From NCBI RefSeq assembly GCF_019049325.1, contig NZ_JAGMUO010000052.1, positions 1 to 64,000 on the forward strand: a stretch of DNA of 64,000 nt. Direction: 5' to 3'. Numbering within the stretch: the stretch's first letter is position 1; each line of letters opens with the position of its first letter. Shown here in pieces: positions 53,215-61,240 of this stretch. The notes beneath the pieces were generated by a model that was not told the DNA's origin, searched no databases, and saw only the letters and a program-made list of their open reading frames with translations. The position numbers and the translations under genes are program-made. This stretch comes from Streptomyces sp. AC512_CC834. GTDB lineage: Bacteria > Actinomycetota > Actinomycetes > Streptomycetales > Streptomycetaceae.

Positions 53215-54960
53215 TCAGCTATTTTGGTGCTTGCCGATCGGGTCGCCCTCCACCTCCGTGCCGGGGCCGGGGCCGATCCGGATCTCGAACTCGCCCTCGT
53301 ACTGCCTGTGGCCCTCGATGACCGCCAGTCCGACGACTTCGGACGCCATCTCGCCGCGCACGATGAGGGGGTCACGGCGCAGGTCGCGCATGAGGGCGAC
53401 GCACATGAAGATCATCACGATGACGAAGGGCGCCGCCGCGAGGATCGTGAGGTTCTGCAGACCGGTGAGCGCGTCCGCCTCGCCGCTGCCGATCAGCAGC
53501 ATGATCGCGGCGACCGCGCCGGTCACCACGCCCCAGAAGACCACCACCCAGCGGCTCGGTTCCAGCGCGCCCTTCTGCGACAGCGTGCCCATCACGATGG
53601 AGGCCGCGTCGGCTCCCGACACGAAGAAGATGCCGACGAGGATCATCACCAGCAGGCTGGTCGCGGTGGCGATGGGGTACTCCTGCAGCACGGCGAAGAG
53701 CTGGCCCTCGGGGGTCGTGTCGTCGCCCAGCCGGTTCTGCTCCTGCAGCCGCATCGCCGAACCGCCGAAGATCGCGAACCAGATCAGGCTGACCACGCTG
53801 GGGACCAGGATGACGCCGCCGATGAACTGACGGATGGTCCGGCCCCGGCTGATACGGGCGATGAACATGCCGACGAAGGGCGTCCAGGAGATCCACCACG
53901 CCCAGTAGAAGACGGTCCAGCTACCCAGCCAGTCCGCGACGCCCTCGCCGCCGCTGATCTCGGTGCGGCCGGCCATCTGGGGCAGGTCGCCGAGGTAGGC
54001 GAAGATCGAGGTCGGGAACAGGTCGAGGATGAGGATCGTCGGGCCCGCGACGAACACGAACACGGCGAGCAGCAGGGCCAGCACCATGTTGGTGTTGGAC
54101 AGCCACTGGATGCCCTTCTCGACGCCGGAGATCGCGGAGGCCACGAACGCCACCGTCAGCACCGCGATGATGCCGACCAGCAGCCCGGTGCTGACCTTGT
54201 CCATCCAGTCGAGCTTCTCCAGGCCGGAGCCGATCTGCAGCGCGCCGAGGCCCAGGGAGGCCGCGGAGCCGAAGATCGTCGCGATGATGGCCAGGATGTC
54301 GATGACCCGTCCGCTGGCCCCGTTGGCGTGCTTCTCGCCGATGAGCGGGGTGAACACCGCACTTATGGTCTGCCTGCGGCGCCTGCGGAACGTGCTGTAG
54401 GCGATACCGAGACCGACCACCGCGTAGATCGCCCACGGGTGGAGCGTCCAGTGGAACAGGGTGGTGGCCATGGCCGTCGCCATGCTGTCACCGGAGCTGG
54501 CCGGGCTGGTGCCGGGCGGGGCCGTCGTGTAGTGCGCCAGCGGCTCGCTCACGCCGTAGAACATCAGGCCGATGCCCATGCCCGCGCTGAACATCATGGC
54601 GACCCAGGACACGGTCCGGAACTCGGGTTCCTCGCCCTCGGCGCCCAGGTGGATGCGGCCGTAGCGGCTGGCCGCGAGCCAGAGGGCGAAGACCACGAAC
54701 CCGGAGGCGGCGAGCGTGAACGCCCAGCCGCCGTTGTGCAGCAGGCCACCGAGCATGCTGCTGGAGACATCCTCCAGCGAGTCGGTGGCGACGGCACCCC
54801 AGACGACGAACGCCAGGGTGAGGGCAGCAGTGACGCCGAAGACGACGCGGTCGGTCCCGGGCGTGTGCTCGCGCCCCGGCAGGTCCGCTTCCGTGCCCGG
54901 AAGCGGACCTCTGTCGTGTTCTTCCTTGTCGCTTGGTCGGTCCTGCGTCACAGACGGCAC
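53215..54960 (-). CDS. BCCT-family betaine/carnitine/choline transporter
   Basis: 581 residues with 12 predicted membrane helices. Family landmarks: FSAGMGIGLMFYGVSEPLAHY (glycine stretch of helix 3), HWTLHPWAIYAVVGL, and the helix-8 motif WTVFYWAWWISWTPFVGMFIARISRGRTIRQF. It imports compatible solutes such as glycine betaine, usually driven by Na+. The charged C-terminal tail is moderately long and could sense osmotic conditions. The GTG at 54960 is the likely start; a GTG four codons later is also possible. Confidence 0.93.
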   Translation of the reverse strand: MPSVTQDRPSDKEEHDRGPLPGTEADLPGREHTPGTDRVVFGVTAALTLAFVVWGAVATDSLEDVSSSMLGGLLHNGGWAFTLAASGFVVFALWLAASRYGRIHLGAEGEEPEFRTVSWVAMMFSAGMGIGLMFYGVSEPLAHYTTAPPGTSPASSGDSMATAMATTLFHWTLHPWAIYAVVGLGIAYSTFRRRRRQTISAVFTPLIGEKHANGASGRVIDILAIIATIFGSAASLGLGALQIGSGLEKLDWMDKVSTGLLVGIIAVLTVAFVASAISGVEKGIQWLSNTNMVLALLLAVFVFVAGPTILILDLFPTSIFAYLGDLPQMAGRTEISGGEGVADWLGSWTVFYWAWWISWTPFVGMFIARISRGRTIRQFIGGVILVPSVVSLIWFAIFGGSAMRLQEQNRLGDDTTPEGQLFAVLQEYPIATATSLLVMILVGIFFVSGADAASIVMGTLSQKGALEPSRWVVVFWGVVTGAVAAIMLLIGSGEADALTGLQNLTILAAAPFVIVMIFMCVALMRDLRRDPLIVRGEMASEVVGLAVIEGHRQYEGEFEIRIGPGPGTEVEGDPIGKHQNS

Positions 54961-55032
54961 CTTTCAAGTCGATGAGGCCGAAAATACCCCTCCGCTACGC
55001 CCATAACCACGTGCGACGCGAAACTCACCTCC

Positions 55033-56334
55033 TCAGCAGTGGGCGTCGGGTTCACCCACCGTCAGGTGGTATGTCGCACGCTCGTCCAGGAGCAGCGGTA
55101 CCAGGGCCCGCTGCGGCTGGCGCAGCGGTACGTAGGCGCCCTTCTCCCCGTCCGGGCGCACATGTACACCGTGCAGAGCGAGTTCATCCCGGATGTCGGT
55201 GTATTGGGCAGCCGTCAGCCGGTAGCCGCAGGGCGGGTCCTGGAGCACCTCGGAGGCCTCGGCCGGGTCGTTGTCCGCGCCGCCGAGGTACACGGGTCCG
55301 GTGTCGGCCAGTCCGGCCAGGCGGGCGGCACCGGTGGCCGCCTCGACGTGTCCGCGCCGTCCGTCCGCGTGGCGGAACATGCCGTCCAGGGCGGCGAGCT
55401 GGGAGTTCACCCGGCGCCGGTTGTTCAGGGCCGGGTCCTCGCGCTCGGCGTCGGTCAGCGGGTCGACGCGGCTCTCGATGAGCAGGCCGACCGCGTGTTT
55501 CACGCCGGACATGTTCCGCAGGATGCGTTCCTGGCCGTCGCCGGCGGTCTGCTTGACCGGGTCGCCGGTGACGGGGTCGGTCCAGATGCCGTAGGTGCCG
55601 GTCGAGTACCCGGCGTTCTCGGCGGCGGGGCGGACGTACGCCCCGGACAGGGTCCGGGCCTCGTCGTGGACCGGCGTACGGGTGTTGAGGTTGCGGGGCC
55701 AGAGGTCGAAGAGGTCCTTGTCGTAGTACGGGGGCGTGGCGCCGTACGGGGGCGTGGCGCCGTACTCGTGCAGGTCGTAGATGACGTCGGGGCGCCGGTC
55801 GCGGACGACGGCGGCCATGGCGCGGGCCTCGGCCGTCTCCAGGGCGAGGTGGTCGCGGTTGATGTCGACGCCGTCGCTGTTGCCGCGGGTGTCGGCGGCC
55901 CGGCCGTCGGGGTTGGCGGTGGGCACGACCAGCACGGTGGTGCGGTCCAGGAAACGCCGGGTCCGCGGGTCCTTGGCATACGCCAGGTCGCGGACGGTGG
56001 ACAGGCAGGCCTCGCGCCCGGAGGGCTCGTCGCCGTGCTGGCTGCACACGAGGAGCACCTTGTTGGGGGTGGAGGACCTGCCGATCGTCACGAGCCGGAG
56101 CGGGCGGTTCTGCTTCGTGGTGCCGATGCGGTCGACGGTGACGCGGTCGCTCGCCCGGTCGGCGGCGGCCAGGAGGGTGTGTTCCTCGGGCTGCGTGGTC
56201 CAGCGGGCGCCGTGCGTCTTCTCGAAGCCGGTGCGGGGCGGGTGGTGCGCGGAGGCGTCGGCGTGGGCCGGGGCGCCGAGGAGGGACGCGGCGAGGGCCG
56301 CGGTGGTCACGGTGAGGGTGCGCAGGCGGTTCAT
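55033..56334 (-). CDS. Secreted M14-family zinc carboxypeptidase
   Basis: 433 residues. Signal peptide MNRLRTLTVTTAALAASLLGAPAHA. Zinc ligands are in SQHGDEPSGREA (H-x2-E) and VIYDLHEYGA (His); the catalytic Glu is in LLIESRVD. NPDGR and the DINRDHL substrate-site block are present. An in-frame tandem duplication gives YGATPPYGATPPY just after the third zinc ligand. The ATG overlaps the stop of a small upstream frame (ATGA). It should trim C-terminal residues from extracellular peptides. Confidence 0.92.
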   Translation of the reverse strand: MNRLRTLTVTTAALAASLLGAPAHADASAHHPPRTGFEKTHGARWTTQPEEHTLLAAADRASDRVTVDRIGTTKQNRPLRLVTIGRSSTPNKVLLVCSQHGDEPSGREACLSTVRDLAYAKDPRTRRFLDRTTVLVVPTANPDGRAADTRGNSDGVDINRDHLALETAEARAMAAVVRDRRPDVIYDLHEYGATPPYGATPPYYDKDLFDLWPRNLNTRTPVHDEARTLSGAYVRPAAENAGYSTGTYGIWTDPVTGDPVKQTAGDGQERILRNMSGVKHAVGLLIESRVDPLTDAEREDPALNNRRRVNSQLAALDGMFRHADGRRGHVEAATGAARLAGLADTGPVYLGGADNDPAEASEVLQDPPCGYRLTAAQYTDIRDELALHGVHVRPDGEKGAYVPLRQPQRALVPLLLDERATYHLTVGEPDAHC

Positions 56335-56618
56335 CGGCCTCCCTTCGGGGCGCGGTGCGTGGGGTGCGGCGTGGTCATGCCGTCGAGCGGTGCGGGTGCC
56401 GGAGCGGCGGTCGCCGTACCGACGGTCGCCTTACCTGCGGTGGCATGGGCGGACGCGGCGGTTCCGCCGATGAACGGTACGCGGGCCGACGTGCGGGAGA
56501 GGTCCAGGGTGGGCGTCGGCGTGTCGGCCCAAGGTTGCCGGGATGCGGCCGTGGCCGCCGTCGCGAGCGGTCTCCGGATCGTGAGGCGCATGCGTATCGG
56601 CATGCGCGGACGGTACAT
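56331..56618 (-). CDS. Possible small Ala/Thr/Pro-rich protein upstream of the M14 gene
   Basis: A 95-residue frame, MYRPRMPIRMRLTIRRPLATAATAASRQPWADTPTPTLDL..., stops exactly over the M14 start (ATGA), which suggests coupling. The composition is biased and there is no clear domain, signal or strong ribosome-binding site. It could be a leader frame or chance. The frame stays open upstream to 56867. Confidence 0.3.
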   Translation of the reverse strand: MYRPRMPIRMRLTIRRPLATAATAASRQPWADTPTPTLDLSRTSARVPFIGGTAASAHATAGKATVGTATAAPAPAPLDGMTTPHPTHRAPKGGR

Positions 56619-56766
56619 CGGTCGACTCCCGCGCAGAAGGGGGCCGGAGGTGGCCGGTGACGGCCGGATGGCGATCGTGTGACAGGGGTGGCCGTGGACA
56701 TGACGGCGGGCACAGGAGCTGAATAGCCTCCGAACAGACTTCGTGACCCTACGACTTGGAGCTTTC

Positions 56767-58260
56767 GTGCACCGCAGAATCTCTGTGCCGGGCGTGCTGG
56801 GCGCCGCCTCCCTCATGCTGGCGATCCCGGCGTCGGCGGCGGCCCACTCCCCCGGCGCTCCGGGCATCGGCGACCCCTACTACCCGGCCTACGGAAACGG
56901 CGGATACGACGTCTCGCACTACGACCTGCGCCTGAAGTACCAGCCGGCCACGGACCGGCTGGAGGGTACGGCGACGATCCTGGCCCGTACCACGGAGGAC
57001 CTGTCGCGGTTCAACCTCGACTTCCTGCTGGACGTCGGCGAGGTGCGGGTGAACGGCGCGAAGGCGTCGTTCACCACCTCGGGCGAGCAGGAGCTGGAGA
57101 TCACCCCGCAGAGCCCGCTCGACAAGGGCACATCCGTCACCGTCGTCGTCCGCTACAGCGGCGTGCCGTCCTCGAAGGAGGCGTACGGCTTCACAAGCTG
57201 GCACCGCACCCCGGACGGCGGCGTCGGCGCGAACGAGCCCGAGGCCGCGGCGTGGTGGTTCCCCAGCAACGACCATCCCCTCGACAAGGCCACCTACGAC
57301 GTGTCGGTGCAGGTGCCGGACGGCACTCAGGCCATCTCGAACGGCACCCTCCAGTCGACGAGTTCGCGGCTCGGCTGGACGCGCTGGAACTGGCGCTCCG
57401 ACAAGCCGCAGGCCACGTATCTCGCCACGCTGGCGGTCGGGAAGTTCGACCTCACCACCGGCACGACCGAGAGCGGCATCCCCATTGTCAACGCCTACAG
57501 CAAGGACCTGGGCGCGAACGACGGCGCGGCGCGGGCCAGCGTGGAGCGGACCGGGGAGGTCGCGGACTGGCTGACCGGCTACTTCGGGCCGTATCCCTTC
57601 AACGCGCTCGGCGGTTACGTGCCGAACACGGACACCGGGTACGCGCTGGAGACGCAGACCCGGCCGTTCTACAGCCCGCGGCAGTTCGCGAACGGGTCGA
57701 ACGTGTCCGTGGTCGTGCACGAGCTGGCCCACCAGTGGTACGGCGATCTGGTCTCGGTGCGGGGCTGGAAGGACATCTGGATCAACGAGGGCTTCGCCCG
57801 GTACGCCCAGTGGCTGTGGTCCGAGCACGAGGGCGAGGGCACGGCGCAGGAGCTGGCCGACTACACGTACGCCTCACACCCGGCCGACGACGCGTTCTGG
57901 ACGGTGGAACCCGGTGATCCCGGGCCGGAGAACCAGTTCGACGCGGCGGTCTACGACCGGGGCGCGCTGGCCCTTCAGGCGCTGCGGAACGAGATCGGCG
58001 ACGAGGACTTCTTCGCCATCCTGAAGGGGTGGCCCGCCAAGTACGCGTACGGCAACGCGTCGGTCGCCGACTTCCGGCGGTACGCCGAGGAGGTCTCCGG
58101 CAAGCCGCTGGCCGCGCTGTTCGACACCTGGCTGTTCCAGCCGTCGAAGCCGGACGCCCCGGCGGCGCGCGCGGCGTCCCTCACCAAGTCCTCGGACACG
58201 CCCGCGCAGCCCCGCTCGTGGCGGAAGATCGCCGCGACGAACGATGTGCACGAGCACTGA
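56767..58260 (+). CDS. Secreted M1-family metallopeptidase
   Basis: 497 residues. Signal peptide MHRRISVPGVLGAASLMLAIPASAAA. An N-terminal beta domain precedes the gluzincin site VVVHELAHQWYGDL...WINEGFARY (HExxH-x18-E). GANEPEAAAWWFPSNDHP takes the place of the usual GxMEN exopeptidase region, where only ALETQTRPF is seen. It is shorter than full aminopeptidase N (no ERAP1-like C-terminal domain), as in many Streptomyces secreted M1 proteins. The GTG at 56767 has TTGGAG upstream. Confidence 0.92.
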   Translation: MHRRISVPGVLGAASLMLAIPASAAAHSPGAPGIGDPYYPAYGNGGYDVSHYDLRLKYQPATDRLEGTATILARTTEDLSRFNLDFLLDVGEVRVNGAKASFTTSGEQELEITPQSPLDKGTSVTVVVRYSGVPSSKEAYGFTSWHRTPDGGVGANEPEAAAWWFPSNDHPLDKATYDVSVQVPDGTQAISNGTLQSTSSRLGWTRWNWRSDKPQATYLATLAVGKFDLTTGTTESGIPIVNAYSKDLGANDGAARASVERTGEVADWLTGYFGPYPFNALGGYVPNTDTGYALETQTRPFYSPRQFANGSNVSVVVHELAHQWYGDLVSVRGWKDIWINEGFARYAQWLWSEHEGEGTAQELADYTYASHPADDAFWTVEPGDPGPENQFDAAVYDRGALALQALRNEIGDEDFFAILKGWPAKYAYGNASVADFRRYAEEVSGKPLAALFDTWLFQPSKPDAPAARAASLTKSSDTPAQPRSWRKIAATNDVHEH

Positions 58261-58729
58261 CCGGCGCACGGTCCCAGGCAGTCCTAGGCGGTCCTAGGTG
58301 GTTCCAGGCGGTGTCCCCGTGGTCGTAGACGGTCACGGGGACACCTCGCCGGGCGAGGCGGTCGGTGACGAGCGGCTCCACGCGGGACCACTTGCCGCCG
58401 GCCAGACCGCAGCCTATGCGGGGCATGTGCACGGAGGCGTCCAGCTCGGCCGCCTTGTCGGCGAGGCGGCCGAGGGCCGTGTCGATCGCCTCGTAGCGCA
58501 CGGGGACGCCCTTGCTGCCGGTCCGCGTGCCGCGCTGGCCGATCATGTTGGCCACCCACACGTACGGCTCGACCCGGACGAACTGGACGGCGCCAAGACC
58601 GAAGTCGTTCGACGCGCGGTCGCGGTGCCAGGCGCGGTAGGCCGCCTCCGGCTCGGGCCAGCGGCGGGTGACGGCCAGGACGAAGCCCTTGCCCCAGCCG
58701 CCGAGGTCGTTGCACACGTGGGCGATCAC
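58181..58729 (-). CDS. Macrodomain (ADP-ribose-binding) protein
   Basis: About 182 residues from a GTG at 58729. Block VIAHVCNDLGGWGKGFVLAVTRRWPEPEAAYRAW, VRVEPYVWVANMIGQRG and HMPRIGCGLAGGKWSRVEPLVTDRL match Poa1p/TARG1-like macrodomains that bind or hydrolyse ADP-ribose esters. The expected first strand (TVPSVKGVK) lies upstream of the GTG in the same open frame but has no start codon. The frame also runs 80 bases into the convergent M1 gene through a tandem repeat, giving a non-family C-terminal tail. Both ends therefore look disturbed. Confidence 0.75.
   Translation of the reverse strand: MIAHVCNDLGGWGKGFVLAVTRRWPEPEAAYRAWHRDRASNDFGLGAVQFVRVEPYVWVANMIGQRGTRTGSKGVPVRYEAIDTALGRLADKAAELDASVHMPRIGCGLAGGKWSRVEPLVTDRLARRGVPVTVYDHGDTAWNHLGPPRTAWDRAPVSARAHRSSRRSSATSGAARACPRTW
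58270..58312. repeat. 10 bp tandem repeat after the M1 gene
   Basis: Four units of about GGTCCTAGGC plus a partial one, with one or two changes each. It lies inside the C-terminal extension of the macrodomain frame. Confidence 0.8.
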
Positions 58730-58776
58730 CTTGACGCCCTTGACCGACGGAACGGTGGCGGCCCGGTGTCTGCCGG

Positions 58777-60246
58777 CTACTTGGTGAGACCGCCCAGCTC
58801 CTGCTCGGCGTTGCGTGCCACCCGGCGGCGGACACCGAACCAGCCCGCCACCAGCATCAGCGCGATCACGGGCACGAGCAGCACGGTCTTGCGGCCGACC
58901 TCGTGGTCGTTCCACATCAGGACGATCACCGCCAGCAGGAAGGCGATCGTGACGATCTCGGTGACCGGGCTGCCGGGCAGGCGGAAGTGCGGCCGCTCGA
59001 GCAGACCCGCGCGTGCCCGGCGGACGAAGGCGAGGTGGCAGATCATGATGATCACCCAGGTGCTGATGATGCCGAGCGAGGCGACGTTCAGCACGATCTC
59101 GAAGGCCTTGCTCGGCACCAGGTAGTTCAGGCCGACGCCGAGGACGCAGACCGCGCAGGTGAGCAGGATGCCGCCGTAGGGCACCTGGCTGCGGCTCATC
59201 ACTCCGGTGAACCTGGGCGCGGAGCCCGCCGTCGCCATGGAGCGCAGGATGCGGCCGGTGGAGTACAGGCCGGAGTTCAGGGAGGACATGGCGGCGGTGA
59301 GGACCACCAGGTTCATCACGTCGTCGGCCGCCGGGACGCCGATCTTCGACAGGACGGTGACGAAGGGGCTCTCGTCGCCCGAGTAGAGCGAGCTGGGCAG
59401 CAGCAGGACCAGCAGGACGACCGAGCCGACGTAGAACAGGGCGACCCGCCACATGATCGAGTTCACCGCACGCGGGACGATCTTCTCGGGCTCGGCGGTC
59501 TCGCCGGCGGCGACGCCGACCAGCTCCAGGGCGGCGTAGGAGAAGATCACGCCCTGCATGACGAGGACCACGGGCATCACTCCGTGCGGGAGGATGCCGC
59601 CGTGATCGGTGATCATGCCGACGCCCGGGGTCTGGCCGCCCACGTCGTGCTGGGTGGCCAGCAGGAAGATGCCGATCAGCATGAAGGCGACGAGGGTGGC
59701 GACCTTGATGATCGCGAACCAGAACTCCATCTCGCCGAAGATCTTCACGGAGATGAGGTTCACGGCCAGGACCACCGCGAGGGCGATCAGGGCGAGCACC
59801 CACTGGGGAATGCTCGTGAACATACTCCAGTAGTGCGTGTACAGGGCGATCGCGGTGATGTCGGCGATGCCGGTCGTCGACCAGTTCAGGAAGTACATCC
59901 AGCCGGCGACATAGGCGCCCTTCTCGCCGAGGAACTCGCGCGCGTACGACACGAAGGACCCGGAGGAGGGCCGGTAGAGCACCAGCTCGCCGAGGGCCCT
60001 GACGACGAAGAAGGCGAAGACGCCGGCGACGAGGTAGGCGATCGCGAGCGCCGGGCCCGCGTCGCGCAGGCGTCCGCCGGCGCCGAGGAAGAGGCCGGTG
60101 CCGATCGCGCCGCCGATGGCGATCATGTTGACGTGGCGGGCCTTGAGGTCCTTGCTGTAACCGGCGTCGCCCGCGTCCGCGGGGATGGTCCCGGTCGCCT
60201 GGGGGTGGGCGGCGACCTGTGCCGTCTCGACGGCGTCCTTGCTCAC
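58777..60246 (-). CDS. APC-family amino acid permease
   Basis: 489 residues with about 12 membrane helices. The amino-acid-transporter entry KDLKARHVNMIAIGGAIGTGLFLGAG and the substrate-site block SGSFVSYAREFLGEKGAYVAGWMYFLNW place it among AAT-type permeases (cationic/aromatic/proline/GABA). The substrate is not resolved. The GTG at 60246 was chosen because the residues ahead of it are not membrane-protein-like. It is divergent from a MerR regulator over ~180 bases. Confidence 0.9.
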   Translation of the reverse strand: MSKDAVETAQVAAHPQATGTIPADAGDAGYSKDLKARHVNMIAIGGAIGTGLFLGAGGRLRDAGPALAIAYLVAGVFAFFVVRALGELVLYRPSSGSFVSYAREFLGEKGAYVAGWMYFLNWSTTGIADITAIALYTHYWSMFTSIPQWVLALIALAVVLAVNLISVKIFGEMEFWFAIIKVATLVAFMLIGIFLLATQHDVGGQTPGVGMITDHGGILPHGVMPVVLVMQGVIFSYAALELVGVAAGETAEPEKIVPRAVNSIMWRVALFYVGSVVLLVLLLPSSLYSGDESPFVTVLSKIGVPAADDVMNLVVLTAAMSSLNSGLYSTGRILRSMATAGSAPRFTGVMSRSQVPYGGILLTCAVCVLGVGLNYLVPSKAFEIVLNVASLGIISTWVIIMICHLAFVRRARAGLLERPHFRLPGSPVTEIVTIAFLLAVIVLMWNDHEVGRKTVLLVPVIALMLVAGWFGVRRRVARNAEQELGGLTK

Positions 60247-60429
60247 GGGTGGTACCAATCTCTGGTGCGCCCGGGCGGGGTACGCCCAGGTCGTCCGTAC
60301 AGCGACAAGGCCCGCACCACCCTTCGCGGCACAGACCAAGACGGCACCTTCCCACGACGCCGCGTGGGCATGCGGTGGCTCATGTCACACCGGTTTCACA
60401 GCACTGGTGAGACAGCGATACTGCTGCAC

Positions 60430-61167
60430 ATGACGACGACCGACACCGAGGAGCCTGCCCTCACGATCGACGAGCTGGCCGCGCGGGCCGGCGTCACGGT
60501 GCGCACGGTCCGCTTCTACGGCACCAGGGGGCTGCTGCCGCCGCCGACGATCGGTCCGCGGCGGGTGGGGCACTACGGCGGGGAGCATCTGGCGCGGCTG
60601 GCGCTGATCGAGGAGTTGCAGCACCAGGGCATGACGCTGGCCGCGATCGAGCGGTATCTGGGGCAGCTTCCACCCGGCCTGAGCGCCCACGACCTGGCGC
60701 TGCACCGCGCGGTGGTGGCCTCCTGGGCGCCGGAGACGGTGGAGAGCCTCACGCGCGAGGAGCTGGGCCGGCGCGCGGGCCGGCCGCTGACGGACGACGA
60801 GGTGGACCGGCTCACGGCGATGGACGTCGTCGCGCGGGACGGCGCCGCCCCGGACGGTGCCGCCCCGGACAGTGACGCCTACCGGGTCGACGCCGGGCTG
60901 CTCCGGCTCGGCGTCGAACTGCTCGACGTGCCCTTCTCCCCCGAGACGGTCCTCGCCGCCCGTGCGGCCCTCCTCGAGCACTCCCGCGCCGCCGCGCGGG
61001 ACCTGTCGCGGCTGCTGCGCGACGCGGTCGCCGAACGCGACGCGCGGGACGTGCGGTCCCTGTCGGCGCACATGCACCCGCTGGTGGTCCAGGCGCTGCT
61101 GACCACCTTCCAGCGGTCGCTGCGCGAGGAACTGCGGGAGTGGCTCGACGGGAGCGGCGAGGACTGA
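60430..61167 (+). CDS. MerR-family transcriptional regulator
   Basis: 245 residues. N-terminal winged helix TIDELAARAGVTVRTVRFYGTRGLLPPPTIGPRRVGHYGGEHLARLALIEELQHQGMTLAAIERYLGQL. The long C-terminal effector region has an ARDGAAPDGAAPDSD insert. No Cys cluster for metals is seen, so it probably senses an organic ligand. Upstream CACACCGGTTTCACAGCACTGGTGAG is a loose inverted repeat that may be its operator. The divergent permease is the likely target. Confidence 0.87.
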   Translation: MTTTDTEEPALTIDELAARAGVTVRTVRFYGTRGLLPPPTIGPRRVGHYGGEHLARLALIEELQHQGMTLAAIERYLGQLPPGLSAHDLALHRAVVASWAPETVESLTREELGRRAGRPLTDDEVDRLTAMDVVARDGAAPDGAAPDSDAYRVDAGLLRLGVELLDVPFSPETVLAARAALLEHSRAAARDLSRLLRDAVAERDARDVRSLSAHMHPLVVQALLTTFQRSLREELREWLDGSGED

Positions 61168-61200
61168 GGCGCTGCTCCGGTCCTTCCCGGAGGCGCTGCC

Positions 61201-61240
61201 TCAGCGGCCGTCAGCGGCCGTCAGCGGCCGTCAGCGGCCG
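61201..61240. repeat. 10 bp tandem repeat over the fadB-like stop codon
   Basis: TCAGCGGCCG occurs four times exactly. On the minus strand each unit carries TGA, and the 10-base period shifts the frame, so all three frames are closed after the gene. Confidence 0.9.
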
